In this document: piece by piece, positions 52,509 to 61,147 of the stretch | Layout: each line of letters starts with the position of its first letter | How positions within the stretch are numbered: position 1 is the stretch's first letter | Assembly (NCBI RefSeq): GCF_947496485.1 | Contig: NZ_CANMCZ010000001.1 | Location: 1,483,596-1,547,595 of the forward strand | Reading direction: 5' to 3' | From: an uncultured Winogradskyella sp. | Lineage (GTDB): Bacteria; Bacteroidota; Bacteroidia; Flavobacteriales; Flavobacteriaceae | Length of the DNA stretch: 64,000 bases | The notes under the pieces: generated by a model | Told to the model about the DNA's origin: nothing | The model's input: the letters and a program-made list of their open reading frames with translations, nothing else | Database searches by the model: none | Position numbers and translations under genes: made by a program

Positions 52509-55379
52509 TTAGAATCTTACGTATACGTTTAAATAATATGTTGTGCCATTTCCATAGAAATAACGATTGCCAAATACTGGACCATTTTCATTGGTCTGTT
52601 CAGTTAATTGACTTCTGTAATCCACCCTACGTGCCTGTTCAAAACCACCTGTTCTATATTGTTGATTAAATACATTGTTTATGGTTGCAAAGAAGCCGAG
52701 ATAGTAATCATCAACTCTCCAAGATTTTCCTCCAATTATATTTACAAGCATATAATCATCAAATTGCTCTTGTCTTAATAAATCTCTTGCAATAGCTTCA
52801 TCGTAATCACTGAATCCATAACCCGAAATGTTTCCACCCTCTCTGTATCTATCTTCGGTAATTAGGTCAAGGTTAGTATTAAAACGTCCTGATCGCTTTA
52901 GATTGTTTACGTCTACATATGCATTAGAGAAGAAGTTACTTGTAATACCAATATTCCAGTAATCAGGGTCTCTATATTCAAATCCTATTTGATAAGCACG
53001 TTCAGGACCACCAGCAACATGATAATTTTCAAGATATGTTTTGCCATCTCCGTAAGTTAAGTCCTCTTCAAAATCATCACCAGATAAATACATATTTGGG
53101 TTGTTTGTAAAGATATATTGTCCTACTGAAGCGGCACCTTTTAACTTAATTGTTGGTGTAACTTGCGCTTCAATACCAAATTCTCCACCAATGTGTCTTC
53201 TATCTACATTAGTCAACACTTCTTGAGTAAATGCACCAGAACTTCCTTCAGTATAATAAAATCCAATATCGGTTCCATCTTCAAATGTTGAATAAAAACC
53301 TGTAAGACGTGCTTTTACAATTGGTGATCTAAATATATAACTAGCGTCTACTGATGTAATGACTTCACTATTTAAATCATTGATTAGCTCGTTGTTTTGT
53401 CTTGCGTTTTCGAATGTATTTCTAATACTTGGTGCCTTAGTCATATAGACTGCATTAAAATCAACAAGATGTTTTCCTGTAATTTTAAATGTTGCACCAG
53501 CTTTGACTCCTATATTAGAAAAATCTACCTTCTCACTTTTCCCAAATGAGTTATCCTCAAAATATCCGTTTTGATATAGACCCTTTCTTTGGTAATTAGT
53601 CTGAGAGATATTAGCAGCGGCATAGAAATCTACTTTGTTATATTTAAATTGTGCTTGAGCAAATGCACTAGCCACATTTGCTTCTATTTCGTAGTTATAT
53701 TTATAACGATCCCCTTCTCCTACAATACGATTAGGGTTTCTAATATCTGATTGAGCTAGGTTACTGATGTTTTGACTAGGATCTATTTCTTCGGCAAAGA
53801 AATCGACATCTAAATAACCATTAGCTCCAAATAGATCCTTAACTCGTGCGTAATTTTCACTCTTTAAATTTCTGAAATTTAATCCTCCATTTAGTTTTAT
53901 ATTATCTGCAAGTTCTGCATCTAATAATATGTTTGCGCTTAGTTGTTTGTCATCTATTCTGTCTTCTTGTAAAGCATATATAGCATTGTGACCTCTTGCA
54001 GTAGAGTTGACATTTGCTCTATAAATATTTTCCCAGTTAAATTGGCCATTATTAATAAATTCTTGCTCAGCCAAATAAGCTAGTTGATAATCTGATGCTT
54101 CTGGCGCTCCTCCAACATTCAAAAAATAACTTGGTAAATTTTGGTAGTAAGTAGGGTCTGTGTTGCGGGCACCGCCAATATAAGTATCTACTCCATTAAA
54201 TGTAACACGCCGTGTACCACCATTATCTATACGTGTATTTCCTATCTTTCCAAATTGATAAGCAACATTAGTGTTTAATTTTACTTTAGAGGATACATCC
54301 CAATAGTGGTTTAACATTAAAATTGGTTCACTTATCTCTCGCGTTCTCGAATTGCGTTGTTCGCCATTTAAATCTCCCCAAAATGGATTATATTCTCTAC
54401 CTTTTAAGTTAAAAACCTCTTCTGTTATTGCGGTAGAACGACCACGTCTATTACTTGCATATATACTTGTAAAGTTTAAACTGTGTTTATCATTAAGCTG
54501 TTTTTCAACGGCAACAAAAAATGAATTAGCATCATAAAGTGTTCCGTCAATAAAGCCCTCTTCACCATAGCGTCGAGATCCTAATATAGAATATGACCAA
54601 CCATCCTTTAACAAACCAGAACTATAACTAGCCATTACTCTACCTGCATAACTTCTATTAGCAGAAGCATAAGAAACGCGCCCACCTTTTCTGTATTTTG
54701 AGGCACGCATTACAATATTATTAGTACCAGCTAAATCACCAAAATTATAATCGTTGGCCGATATACCCATTGAAAATTCTTGGTTGCGCTGTACATCATT
54801 TAAACCTCCCCAATTTCCCCACTGTGGTCTTCCATTAAATTGTTTGTTCATTTCTATACCGTTGATAAGTACTTTACCGTTGGCATTGTCTAAACCTCTC
54901 GGCCTGAAAAATGTAGCACTAAAATCAAATGCTGCAGCACTAAGAAATACATCTCTAGAGGCTTGTAACAGTCCAGAAATATTATCTGTTAAGCCATCAT
55001 CTTCACTATTTAAATTTGCATCCGATATGGAAATCACAAATAAATCTTTTTTATCACTACTATCAAAATCTAATGTCATACCACTGATATCAACAGTCTG
55101 ACCTTCGTTTACGACAATCGGATAACGTTTTGTAACATAGCCTATTTTTTCAACCTTTAAAACTTGTTCACCAAGTGGTACGTTTTCAGTAAAACTGAAT
55201 TCTCCCTTAGCATCTGTTTTAGTAGTTTGTTCGGTTTCTTCAATAGTAATTGTTACATCAGGAATTGGTTCTCCTGTAGTTCCATCCAAAACGCTTCCTT
55301 TAACAATGGTTTGCTGAGCAAAACTTGTTAATGAAAAGCAGATAGTTCCGAACAGAAAGAGTAAAAAACTTTTTTTCAT
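52509..55379 (-). CDS. TonB-dependent receptor with carboxypeptidase-like domain
   Basis: A 956-residue outer-membrane receptor. The signal peptide (FLFGTICFSLTSFAQQ) is followed by a CarboxypepD_reg-like domain (KGSVLDGTTGEPIPDVTI, about residues 25-110), a plug with FRPRGLDNANGKVLINGIEM, and a beta-barrel ending in YYLNVYVRF. No canonical TonB box was identified by eye. It is not a SusC-SusD pair; its partner is the DUF5689 lipoprotein. Divergent from a secreted EEP enzyme, suggesting uptake of that enzyme's products. Confidence 0.92.
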   Translation of the reverse strand: MKKSFLLFLFGTICFSLTSFAQQTIVKGSVLDGTTGEPIPDVTITIEETEQTTKTDAKGEFSFTENVPLGEQVLKVEKIGYVTKRYPIVVNEGQTVDISGMTLDFDSSDKKDLFVISISDANLNSEDDGLTDNISGLLQASRDVFLSAAAFDFSATFFRPRGLDNANGKVLINGIEMNKQFNGRPQWGNWGGLNDVQRNQEFSMGISANDYNFGDLAGTNNIVMRASKYRKGGRVSYASANRSYAGRVMASYSSGLLKDGWSYSILGSRRYGEEGFIDGTLYDANSFFVAVEKQLNDKHSLNFTSIYASNRRGRSTAITEEVFNLKGREYNPFWGDLNGEQRNSRTREISEPILMLNHYWDVSSKVKLNTNVAYQFGKIGNTRIDNGGTRRVTFNGVDTYIGGARNTDPTYYQNLPSYFLNVGGAPEASDYQLAYLAEQEFINNGQFNWENIYRANVNSTARGHNAIYALQEDRIDDKQLSANILLDAELADNIKLNGGLNFRNLKSENYARVKDLFGANGYLDVDFFAEEIDPSQNISNLAQSDIRNPNRIVGEGDRYKYNYEIEANVASAFAQAQFKYNKVDFYAAANISQTNYQRKGLYQNGYFEDNSFGKSEKVDFSNIGVKAGATFKITGKHLVDFNAVYMTKAPSIRNTFENARQNNELINDLNSEVITSVDASYIFRSPIVKARLTGFYSTFEDGTDIGFYYTEGSSGAFTQEVLTNVDRRHIGGEFGIEAQVTPTIKLKGAASVGQYIFTNNPNMYLSGDDFEEDLTYGDGKTYLENYHVAGGPERAYQIGFEYRDPDYWNIGITSNFFSNAYVDVNNLKRSGRFNTNLDLITEDRYREGGNISGYGFSDYDEAIARDLLRQEQFDDYMLVNIIGGKSWRVDDYYLGFFATINNVFNQQYRTGGFEQARRVDYRSQLTEQTNENGPVFGNRYFYGNGTTYYLNVYVRF

Positions 55380-55434
55380 ACCTAATATTAAAATTGATTG
55401 TTATTGCAGGTTAAATTCTGGTTATTTAAGGCGT

Positions 55435-55443
55435 GCAAATGTA
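55435..55443 (-). promoter_or_regulatory. Candidate -7 element for the TonB receptor
   Basis: TACATTTGC on the minus strand matches TAnnTTTG, 55 bases upstream of the receptor ATG. A near-palindrome, AAGCAATTTGCTT (55474-55486), lies between it and the divergent EEP gene and could be a shared operator. Confidence 0.45.
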
Positions 55444-55516
55444 CATTATTTATAATAATTACATACTTTTGGCAAGCAATTTGCTTATGATATAACAATA
55501 ATATAATATATCAATT

Positions 55517-56596
55517 ATGAAATTATTAAAATCACTTTTTGTTCTGCTTGCATTGGTTTGTATTTCAAATCTCCAAGCACAAGAAGAGAAACGCTTTAAA
55601 ATACATACTGTAGCGTTCTACAATTTAGAAAATTTATTTGACACAATCAACGATCCAACTAAATATGATGAGGCTAGTCCAATAATGGAAATGAAGGCAA
55701 ATCGTGGTGAAGTTTATAAGAAAAAAATTAAAAACATGGCACGAGTTATTTCCAATATTGGTAGTGACTATGCTAATAACTCACCTGCTATAATTGGAGT
55801 TTGTGAAGTCGAAAACAGACAAGTTCTGGTAGATTTAGTTAATGACCCTTTGCTCTTAGGAAAAGATTATGGGATTGTTCATTTTGATGGCCCAGATAGA
55901 AGAAGTATTGATGTTGCACTTTTGTATCAAAAAGAGCTATTTAGACCTATTGAAGAAAGTTCTCACGAATTATTAATATATGATGATGTATCTAGAGAAA
56001 GAGTATATACAAGAGATCAACTTTTAGTCAGCGGAGAGCTAGACGGGGATTTAATACACATTTTGGTAAATCATTGGCCTTCTAGAAGCGGAGGAGAAGC
56101 CAGAAGTAGATCCAAAAGAGTTGGTGCTGCAAAATTGAATAAGCGAATTATAGATTCAATACAATCAAAAGATCCTTATGCTAAGATTTTTACCATGGGT
56201 GATTTGAATGATGATCCAACCAATGATAGTGTAAAGAAAGTTTTAAAAGCAAAAAAAGATAAAGAAGATGTTCCACTAAAAGGAATATATAACCCTTTTG
56301 AAAAGATGTTTACAGAAAAAGGATATGGAACAACAGCTTACAGAGATGCGTGGAGTTTATTTGACCAGATTATGATGACCAAACCTTTGTTAGAAGACGA
56401 TTATTCATCATATAGATTTTGGAAAGCAGGTATTTATAATAAAGCGTATTTATCTAATAAGCGCGGACGTTATGAAGGTTATCCATTTAGAAGTTTTGCA
56501 GATGGTGGTTTTACAGATGGTTTTAGTGATCACTTTCCGGTTTATGTATATCTTATAAAAGAAGTAAATGAAGAAGAGGAAAAGACTAAAGGCTAA
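55517..56596 (+). CDS. Secreted endonuclease/exonuclease/phosphatase family protein
   Basis: A 359-residue EEP enzyme with a signal peptide (SLFVLLALVCISNLQAQ). Motifs are FYNLENLFDTIND, GVCEVENRQ (catalytic Glu), NHWPSRSGGEARSR, MGDLNDDPTND and GFSDHFPVYVYL (Ser-Asp-His). It is a clear relative of the cytosolic EEP protein at about 3.2 kb but exported. Beside a TonB receptor and DUF5689 lipoprotein, it likely degrades extracellular DNA/RNA or phosphoesters for uptake of nucleotides or phosphate; substrate is inferred. No iron- or phosphate-box was recognised. Confidence 0.9.
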   Translation: MKLLKSLFVLLALVCISNLQAQEEKRFKIHTVAFYNLENLFDTINDPTKYDEASPIMEMKANRGEVYKKKIKNMARVISNIGSDYANNSPAIIGVCEVENRQVLVDLVNDPLLLGKDYGIVHFDGPDRRSIDVALLYQKELFRPIEESSHELLIYDDVSRERVYTRDQLLVSGELDGDLIHILVNHWPSRSGGEARSRSKRVGAAKLNKRIIDSIQSKDPYAKIFTMGDLNDDPTNDSVKKVLKAKKDKEDVPLKGIYNPFEKMFTEKGYGTTAYRDAWSLFDQIMMTKPLLEDDYSSYRFWKAGIYNKAYLSNKRGRYEGYPFRSFADGGFTDGFSDHFPVYVYLIKEVNEEEEKTKG

Positions 56597-56613
56597 TTTT
56601 CAATATTAAAAAT

Positions 56614-56646
56614 AAAAAAGGCACAAATTAAATTTGTGCCTTTTTT
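56614..56646. terminator. Strong bidirectional intrinsic terminator
   Basis: A perfect stem of 16 bases, AAAAAAGGCACAAATT/AATTTGTGCCTTTTTT, with a one-base nominal loop (in practice the apex opens), flanked by A- and T-runs between convergent genes. Confidence 0.9.
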
Positions 56647-56651
56647 ATTTT

Positions 56652-57071
56652 TTAGAACCAAAGATTCCAAGGAATCATATATAGAACTAATGCTAGTGCT
56701 ATAGAGTAAAAAATGGCTAACATTTTAAATTTTGGTTTAGACACTAATTTCTTTTTATGTTTAGAATAGCCAATAGTTACTAAAGCTACAGCGATTATCA
56801 TTGTAGCAGGATGCTCTACAGCTAACTTTCTTAAACTATCACTTTTCATTATTTCACCCATGCCATTCTCATCAAAATAACCTTTAGTAAAATACAGTAT
56901 AATGCCTAATAATAATTGGATATGCATTGTAATTAATGCAAATAATGAAATTCTAAAATCTTTAGCATCAAATTCCTTATCACTAAAAAATTTAATAAGT
57001 GCATTAAATGTAGCTAGTACTAAGACTACTAAAACCAAATAAGCCCAATAGGAATGTAAAAATTGCATCAT
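56652..57071 (-). CDS. Four-helix membrane protein (cytochrome b-like annotation in relatives)
   Basis: A 139-residue protein with four predicted helices (WAYLVLVVLVLATF, FALITMHIQLLLGIILYF, MIIAVALVTIGYS, IFYSIALALVLYMIPW). Isolated His residues (MHIQL, VEHPATM, YSKHKKK) could bind haem, but the pattern is not diagnostic. Similar flavobacterial proteins are sometimes called cytochrome b without proof. Two adjacent in-frame ATGs (first and second codon) are possible starts. Confidence 0.7.
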   Translation of the reverse strand: MMQFLHSYWAYLVLVVLVLATFNALIKFFSDKEFDAKDFRISLFALITMHIQLLLGIILYFTKGYFDENGMGEIMKSDSLRKLAVEHPATMIIAVALVTIGYSKHKKKLVSKPKFKMLAIFYSIALALVLYMIPWNLWF

Positions 57072-57104
57072 TTTTTTATAGTTTAATTAGTTAGATAATA
57101 ACTA

Positions 57105-57112
57105 CAAAAGTA
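57105..57112 (-). promoter_or_regulatory. Candidate -7 element
   Basis: TACTTTTG on the minus strand matches TAnnTTTG, 33 bases upstream of the four-helix membrane protein gene. Confidence 0.45.
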
Positions 57113-57133
57113 GGGATTTGCAATTGAAAGTAA

Positions 57134-59482
57134 TTAATCTGAAATCGTAATTTTATGCTTTAGCTCATTTCCTAATTCGTCAGTAACAGTTATGATGTGT
57201 TCACCAGAGGATGGTAAAACTGCCATATCATGTATATCTTTTGTACTACCAACAAATTGATTATCAATATACCAATAGAGTTCTAATTCTGGTTTTGAGT
57301 GTGCCACTTTAAGGACCAAATCGTTGGTGTTGCCATCAAAATCCTTAGGTAAGAAAATAGTATTTTGCTGATTAGGATAGATAAATTCCATGGAAACTCC
57401 TGAAGATTCTGCACAATCATTTCTGAAAGGAGGGACAGTTTTATAAAACGGATTTTTATGTTTAAAATAATAAGCTTGCAAAGGAGGAAGAACAAACCAA
57501 GGGGTATTATTAATGTTCGTAACAGATTCACAAGAGGAGTTGACCTGAAACTGTTCAGACCTATCTAAATGTACTAATTTGTGAAAAGGGCAAGGTGCCG
57601 TTTTTCTACCACTAGCTTGAATATATCTCAACTCAGTACCATCACAAATTGAAGATGCTCTGTAGCCACTTTTTTTGCAGATATTTACCTCTAGCATTTC
57701 GTCATAAGGTTGTGCAAACCATTTACTTTTTGGTAAAACATCGAACACATCAAATAGAATTGGCGCAGCAGTTTGCACTCCAACTAGTCCTGGTCGTCCT
57801 TCGCCATCAGCATTGCCAACCCAAACGCCAACCACATAATCCTTTGTTGTACCAATCGCCCAGGCATCTCTAAAACCGAAGCTGGTTCCTGTTTTCCATG
57901 CAATCTCTTGTGACGAATCGTAATATTCCCAGCTGTCATCGCCTTCTGGTCTATTTACTTGCTTCATGCTTTCAAAAGTGAGATAGATTGAAGCGGCATC
58001 AAAAACTACTTTTTCGTTTTTAAGTTCTCCAAAATCGATAGGTTTTCCGAATATGAAACTTGGCTCAGAAAACTCATCATCATAATATTTACTCGAGTTA
58101 TCATTAAAATGATTTAAAGTTGAAGCCATTGCAGCATAGCTTTTACATAAATCCCAAAGGTTACTTTCCGCACCACCAAGCACCAAAGACAGGCCATAAT
58201 GATTGGCATTGTATTTTAAGTCTTTTAGTTTTAGTTCTTTTAAATAATGATAAAACCGATCTAGACCAAAATCTTGAAGCATCCTAACAGCAGGTACATT
58301 TAATGAGCGCGATAATGCTTCGTTGGCAAAGACTGCGCCATCATAGGACTGATTAAAATTCTCAGGCTGGTAACTCCCAAACTGAGTTGGTATATCTGCG
58401 ACTAAAGTATTTGGCAATAAATCTCCAGCATCAAGCATAGAGGCATATAAAAAAGGCTTTAAGATACTGCCTGTGCTTCTAGGCTTATCAATAATATCAA
58501 CACTGTTTTGATGTGCTTTATCTGTTGGTGAATTGCCAACATAAGTCAATACTTCTCTTGTTTTGACATCTAAAACCAAAACAGAAATGTTATAAATTTC
58601 ATTTTGCTTTAAAAGGTTATAATGCTGTTTTACAATAGAATTGGTTTGTTCTTGCAGTGACGTTTTAATAGTTGTTTTAATACGTTTTCCTTTGTACTCT
58701 TTTGCTATTTTTTGAAGTAAATGAGGGGCAATCTGAGGCAATGGATAAGGTTTTTGTGGTAAATCTTCGTCAATGGACAGCTCATAAGTGAGCTCATCAA
58801 TCCTACCATTTTCAAAGAGTTTTTTTAATAAACGATTGCGCTTATCTAATAGTCGCTTTTGATTTTTCCCAGGATATATTAAACTAGGTGCATTTGGTAA
58901 AACAGCTAATGTAGCACTTTCTGCCCAAGATAAATTTAAGGGGCTTCGATTAAAATAGCGCCATGATGCCGCATCAATCCCAACGACGTTGCCTCCAAAT
59001 GGAGCATGACTTGAGTATAAATTCAAAATGTCATCTTTTGATAATCTAAACTCTAATCGTGTAGCTAAAATGAGTTCTTTAAACTTTTCAAAATAAGTAC
59101 GCGATTGTCCGTTACGAGATAAACGAATTACTTGTTGTGTAATAGTACTTCCACCTCGCTTTACCGAGCCAGAATTTAAATTACCTTTTAAAGCTTTAAA
59201 AATTGAAACAGGATTAAAGCCTGGATGTTTATAAAAGTATTCATCTTCAAACTGAAGAATGCAGGTTTTGAATTTTTCTGGAATACTATCGCTTTCTGGA
59301 AATCTCCATTGACCATCATCAGCAATCAATGCTCCTAACAATTCATCTGAACTACTTGTTATAACTGTTGCTGTTGGAACTTTAAATAATTGTTGAGGTA
59401 AACAGAAATAATAGACAATTAGAAGCAATACAATAATTGCAGATTTTATTTTATTTTGTTTTATGTAGTTTGTTAGTTTCAA
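57134..59482 (-). CDS. pbpC: Penicillin-binding protein 1C
   Basis: A 782-residue bifunctional PBP. It has an N-terminal membrane anchor, a GT51 domain (FEDEYFYKHPGFN with the catalytic Glu near residue 78, GGSTITQQVIRL), a transpeptidase domain with the SxxK Ser in GSILKPFLYA near residue 340, SLNVPAVRM and the KTG box in WKTGTSFGFRD near 530, and a C-terminal BiPBP-C domain (CPFHKLVHLD to end). PBP1C is usually encoded with a bacterial alpha-2-macroglobulin, which is indeed found 1.7 kb upstream. The monooxygenase-like gene overlaps its start by 4 bases. Confidence 0.95.
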   Translation of the reverse strand: MKLTNYIKQNKIKSAIIVLLLIVYYFCLPQQLFKVPTATVITSSSDELLGALIADDGQWRFPESDSIPEKFKTCILQFEDEYFYKHPGFNPVSIFKALKGNLNSGSVKRGGSTITQQVIRLSRNGQSRTYFEKFKELILATRLEFRLSKDDILNLYSSHAPFGGNVVGIDAASWRYFNRSPLNLSWAESATLAVLPNAPSLIYPGKNQKRLLDKRNRLLKKLFENGRIDELTYELSIDEDLPQKPYPLPQIAPHLLQKIAKEYKGKRIKTTIKTSLQEQTNSIVKQHYNLLKQNEIYNISVLVLDVKTREVLTYVGNSPTDKAHQNSVDIIDKPRSTGSILKPFLYASMLDAGDLLPNTLVADIPTQFGSYQPENFNQSYDGAVFANEALSRSLNVPAVRMLQDFGLDRFYHYLKELKLKDLKYNANHYGLSLVLGGAESNLWDLCKSYAAMASTLNHFNDNSSKYYDDEFSEPSFIFGKPIDFGELKNEKVVFDAASIYLTFESMKQVNRPEGDDSWEYYDSSQEIAWKTGTSFGFRDAWAIGTTKDYVVGVWVGNADGEGRPGLVGVQTAAPILFDVFDVLPKSKWFAQPYDEMLEVNICKKSGYRASSICDGTELRYIQASGRKTAPCPFHKLVHLDRSEQFQVNSSCESVTNINNTPWFVLPPLQAYYFKHKNPFYKTVPPFRNDCAESSGVSMEFIYPNQQNTIFLPKDFDGNTNDLVLKVAHSKPELELYWYIDNQFVGSTKDIHDMAVLPSSGEHIITVTDELGNELKHKITISD

Positions 59483-59787
59483 ACCTTAAATTCATACTCT
59501 CGTTCAACTTTGCAAATTCTCACATTATACCAATTGTACCATTGTTCTCGTCCTTTTTGTTGAGCGAATAAATGTTCTGTATTGGCCTTCCAATTTTTAA
59601 TGGCATCTAAACTTTCCCAATAGCTCACTGTAATACCTATATCACTTCTAGCGCTTTCAATACCGATGTAACCTTTTTGTTGTTTTGCTAAGGTTTCCAT
59701 TCTATTTGCCATTTCAGCATAACCTTCAGTATATTCAGTTTGAGTTGATGTAAATATTACAGCAAAGTATGGTTTAAAGTTATTCAT
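59479..59787 (-). CDS. ABM-domain (antibiotic biosynthesis monooxygenase-like) protein
   Basis: A 102-residue ferredoxin-like dimer protein with FAVIFTSTQTEYTEGYAEM, GYIGIESARSDIGITVSYW and a WYNWYNVRICKVEREYEF end, typical of the ABM superfamily. It may be a haem- or quinol-related oxygenase or simply a small-molecule-binding protein; no substrate is inferable. It overlaps pbpC by an ATGA and is 2 bases downstream of a small lipoprotein gene, implying one transcript. Confidence 0.85.
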   Translation of the reverse strand: MNNFKPYFAVIFTSTQTEYTEGYAEMANRMETLAKQQKGYIGIESARSDIGITVSYWESLDAIKNWKANTEHLFAQQKGREQWYNWYNVRICKVEREYEFKV

Positions 59788-59789
59788 GT

Positions 59790-60083
59790 TTATTTCTTAG
59801 ATTCTCTATATAGGTATTTGTCTTTACTAAATACTAAATAATGTGACATTCTTAAAGGATCATTGTTACCTTTAATTTTTATAATTAAATACCATTTTTG
59901 ATCTTCAATAGTCTGTGGGTTTTCCCAATCAACTTCTATATAATATGGTTGTCTGTTTTTTGCAGATTCCAAGGATATACCTTCTTGAAGATTATCAGCC
60001 CAATTTATAGTATCGTTATAATAATTTTTACAACTAAATATTAAACTAAAAACTAAGAAAACAATTAATTTATTTAATTTCAT
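59790..60083 (-). CDS. Small hypothetical lipoprotein
   Basis: A 97-residue lipoprotein (MKLNKLIVFLVFSLIFSC, lipobox Cys at 18). The mature part has NWADNLQEGISLES and PYYIEVDWENPQTI; no family was recognised. The ATG at the signal peptide is favoured over one ten codons upstream that overlaps the SH3 gene. It lies within the pbpC transcript. Confidence 0.65.
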   Translation of the reverse strand: MKLNKLIVFLVFSLIFSCKNYYNDTINWADNLQEGISLESAKNRQPYYIEVDWENPQTIEDQKWYLIIKIKGNNDPLRMSHYLVFSKDKYLYRESKK

Positions 60084-60087
60084 AAAA

Positions 60088-60942
60088 TTAACTTTGTGGC
60101 ATCTCAAATTCAATTATTTTTTCAGTGATGTTATCTTCAAAATCTGTCAATATAAATTTAATAAAAACACGCTCTTTTGAAATACTAACTGGATAATCTT
60201 TTATGTTTTTTATGGTTTTTACATAGTCTAACCAGTCTTTACCACATTTATTTGCAGCGTCATCTTTTATAGCTTTAGTAGCTGTTTTAACAAAATTGAC
60301 CCAGTCATTTTCTGTATAGGTTAATGTCTCAAAAGTATTAGATTTTAACTGTTTAAGTGGCTTCCATTCGGTATTAAATTGTTTCCATTCACTAGAGTTA
60401 CAATTAGAATCAGAACTCATAAAAGTGAAACTATTTTCATAGCGTTGAAATAAACTCACTTGTTTATAATCATTATCTAATAGAACAATATTTTTACCTT
60501 CAGGCTTATCACTTATATCCACATTAATTGTAGTAGAATCTACTTCTTTTAAGCTATGCGATCTTTTATAGTCGCTAGTGGCTAAGTTTTTAATTTCCAC
60601 ATTCAAATTATTGAGTTTTAGGCGAATTGTTCTGGCAATCTTATTTGGTGATAAATAGCCATTAAATACATAACCTATATGGTTTCTGGTCTCCACCTTT
60701 ACCCATTCTCCGGATACTTTTTTTCCACTATCTAGTATTACCAGTTTTTTATCGGTTTTTTCTATGACTCCAATAGCCTCACCATACGATAATTTACTAA
60801 GCATTTTGGCACTGATATCTGGTTGTTCTCTAAGAGAAAGTCCACTTTCTGCAGCCACATGGGCTTCTTCTTGTTCTTGTGCGTTTAATATTGCTAAATT
60901 GAATACTAATACGATCGCTAAAATCTGTTTTAAATTTTGCAT
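60088..60942 (-). CDS. Exported SH3-domain protein
   Basis: A 284-residue exported protein (signal ILAIVLVFNLAILNAQ). Residues about 28-100 are a bacterial SH3 type 3 domain (GLSLREQPDISAKMLSKL, IGVIEKTD, GEWVKVETRNHIGYVFNGYL), often binding peptidoglycan. The C-terminal region has no recognised domain and includes paired Cys (NCNSSEW, NKCGKDW). Context beside pbpC suggests a cell-wall role. Confidence 0.78.
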   Translation of the reverse strand: MQNLKQILAIVLVFNLAILNAQEQEEAHVAAESGLSLREQPDISAKMLSKLSYGEAIGVIEKTDKKLVILDSGKKVSGEWVKVETRNHIGYVFNGYLSPNKIARTIRLKLNNLNVEIKNLATSDYKRSHSLKEVDSTTINVDISDKPEGKNIVLLDNDYKQVSLFQRYENSFTFMSSDSNCNSSEWKQFNTEWKPLKQLKSNTFETLTYTENDWVNFVKTATKAIKDDAANKCGKDWLDYVKTIKNIKDYPVSISKERVFIKFILTDFEDNITEKIIEFEMPQS

Positions 60943-61030
60943 AATTACTTGTTTTTAAGTTAAACATTTTAGCGGTTTATTTTCTAGGATTCTTGTCTGT
61001 CGACCGACGAGTTTTAGTTTTGTTTAGTGT

Positions 61031-61136
61031 TGTCATTGCGAAGCTGATTTTTTATCAGCTGAGGCAATCTGCTTGTTGTTTCTATTTCATTTGATGAGAT
61101 TGCCACGTCATTCGTTCCTCATTCCTCGCAATGACA
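61031..61136. repeat. 106-bp palindromic REP/MITE-like element
   Basis: Perfect 11-bp outer arms TGTCATTGCGA (61031-61041) and TCGCAATGACA (61126-61136) enclose an inner hairpin AGCTGAT/ATCAGCT (61042-61060) and a second arm pair GGCAATCT (61063-61070)/AGATTGCC (61097-61104). The sequence strongly recalls the GTCATTGCGA...GCAATCT palindromes dispersed in flavobacterial genomes. It lies between the alpha-2-macroglobulin gene and the SH3 gene on one transcript direction. Confidence 0.75.
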
Positions 61137-61147
61137 GGTCTTCTTCG

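Noticed and set aside
59479-59787. Antibiotic biosynthesis cluster around the ABM-domain gene
   Set aside because: There are no polyketide or peptide synthase genes nearby; the ABM fold alone is common in primary metabolism.
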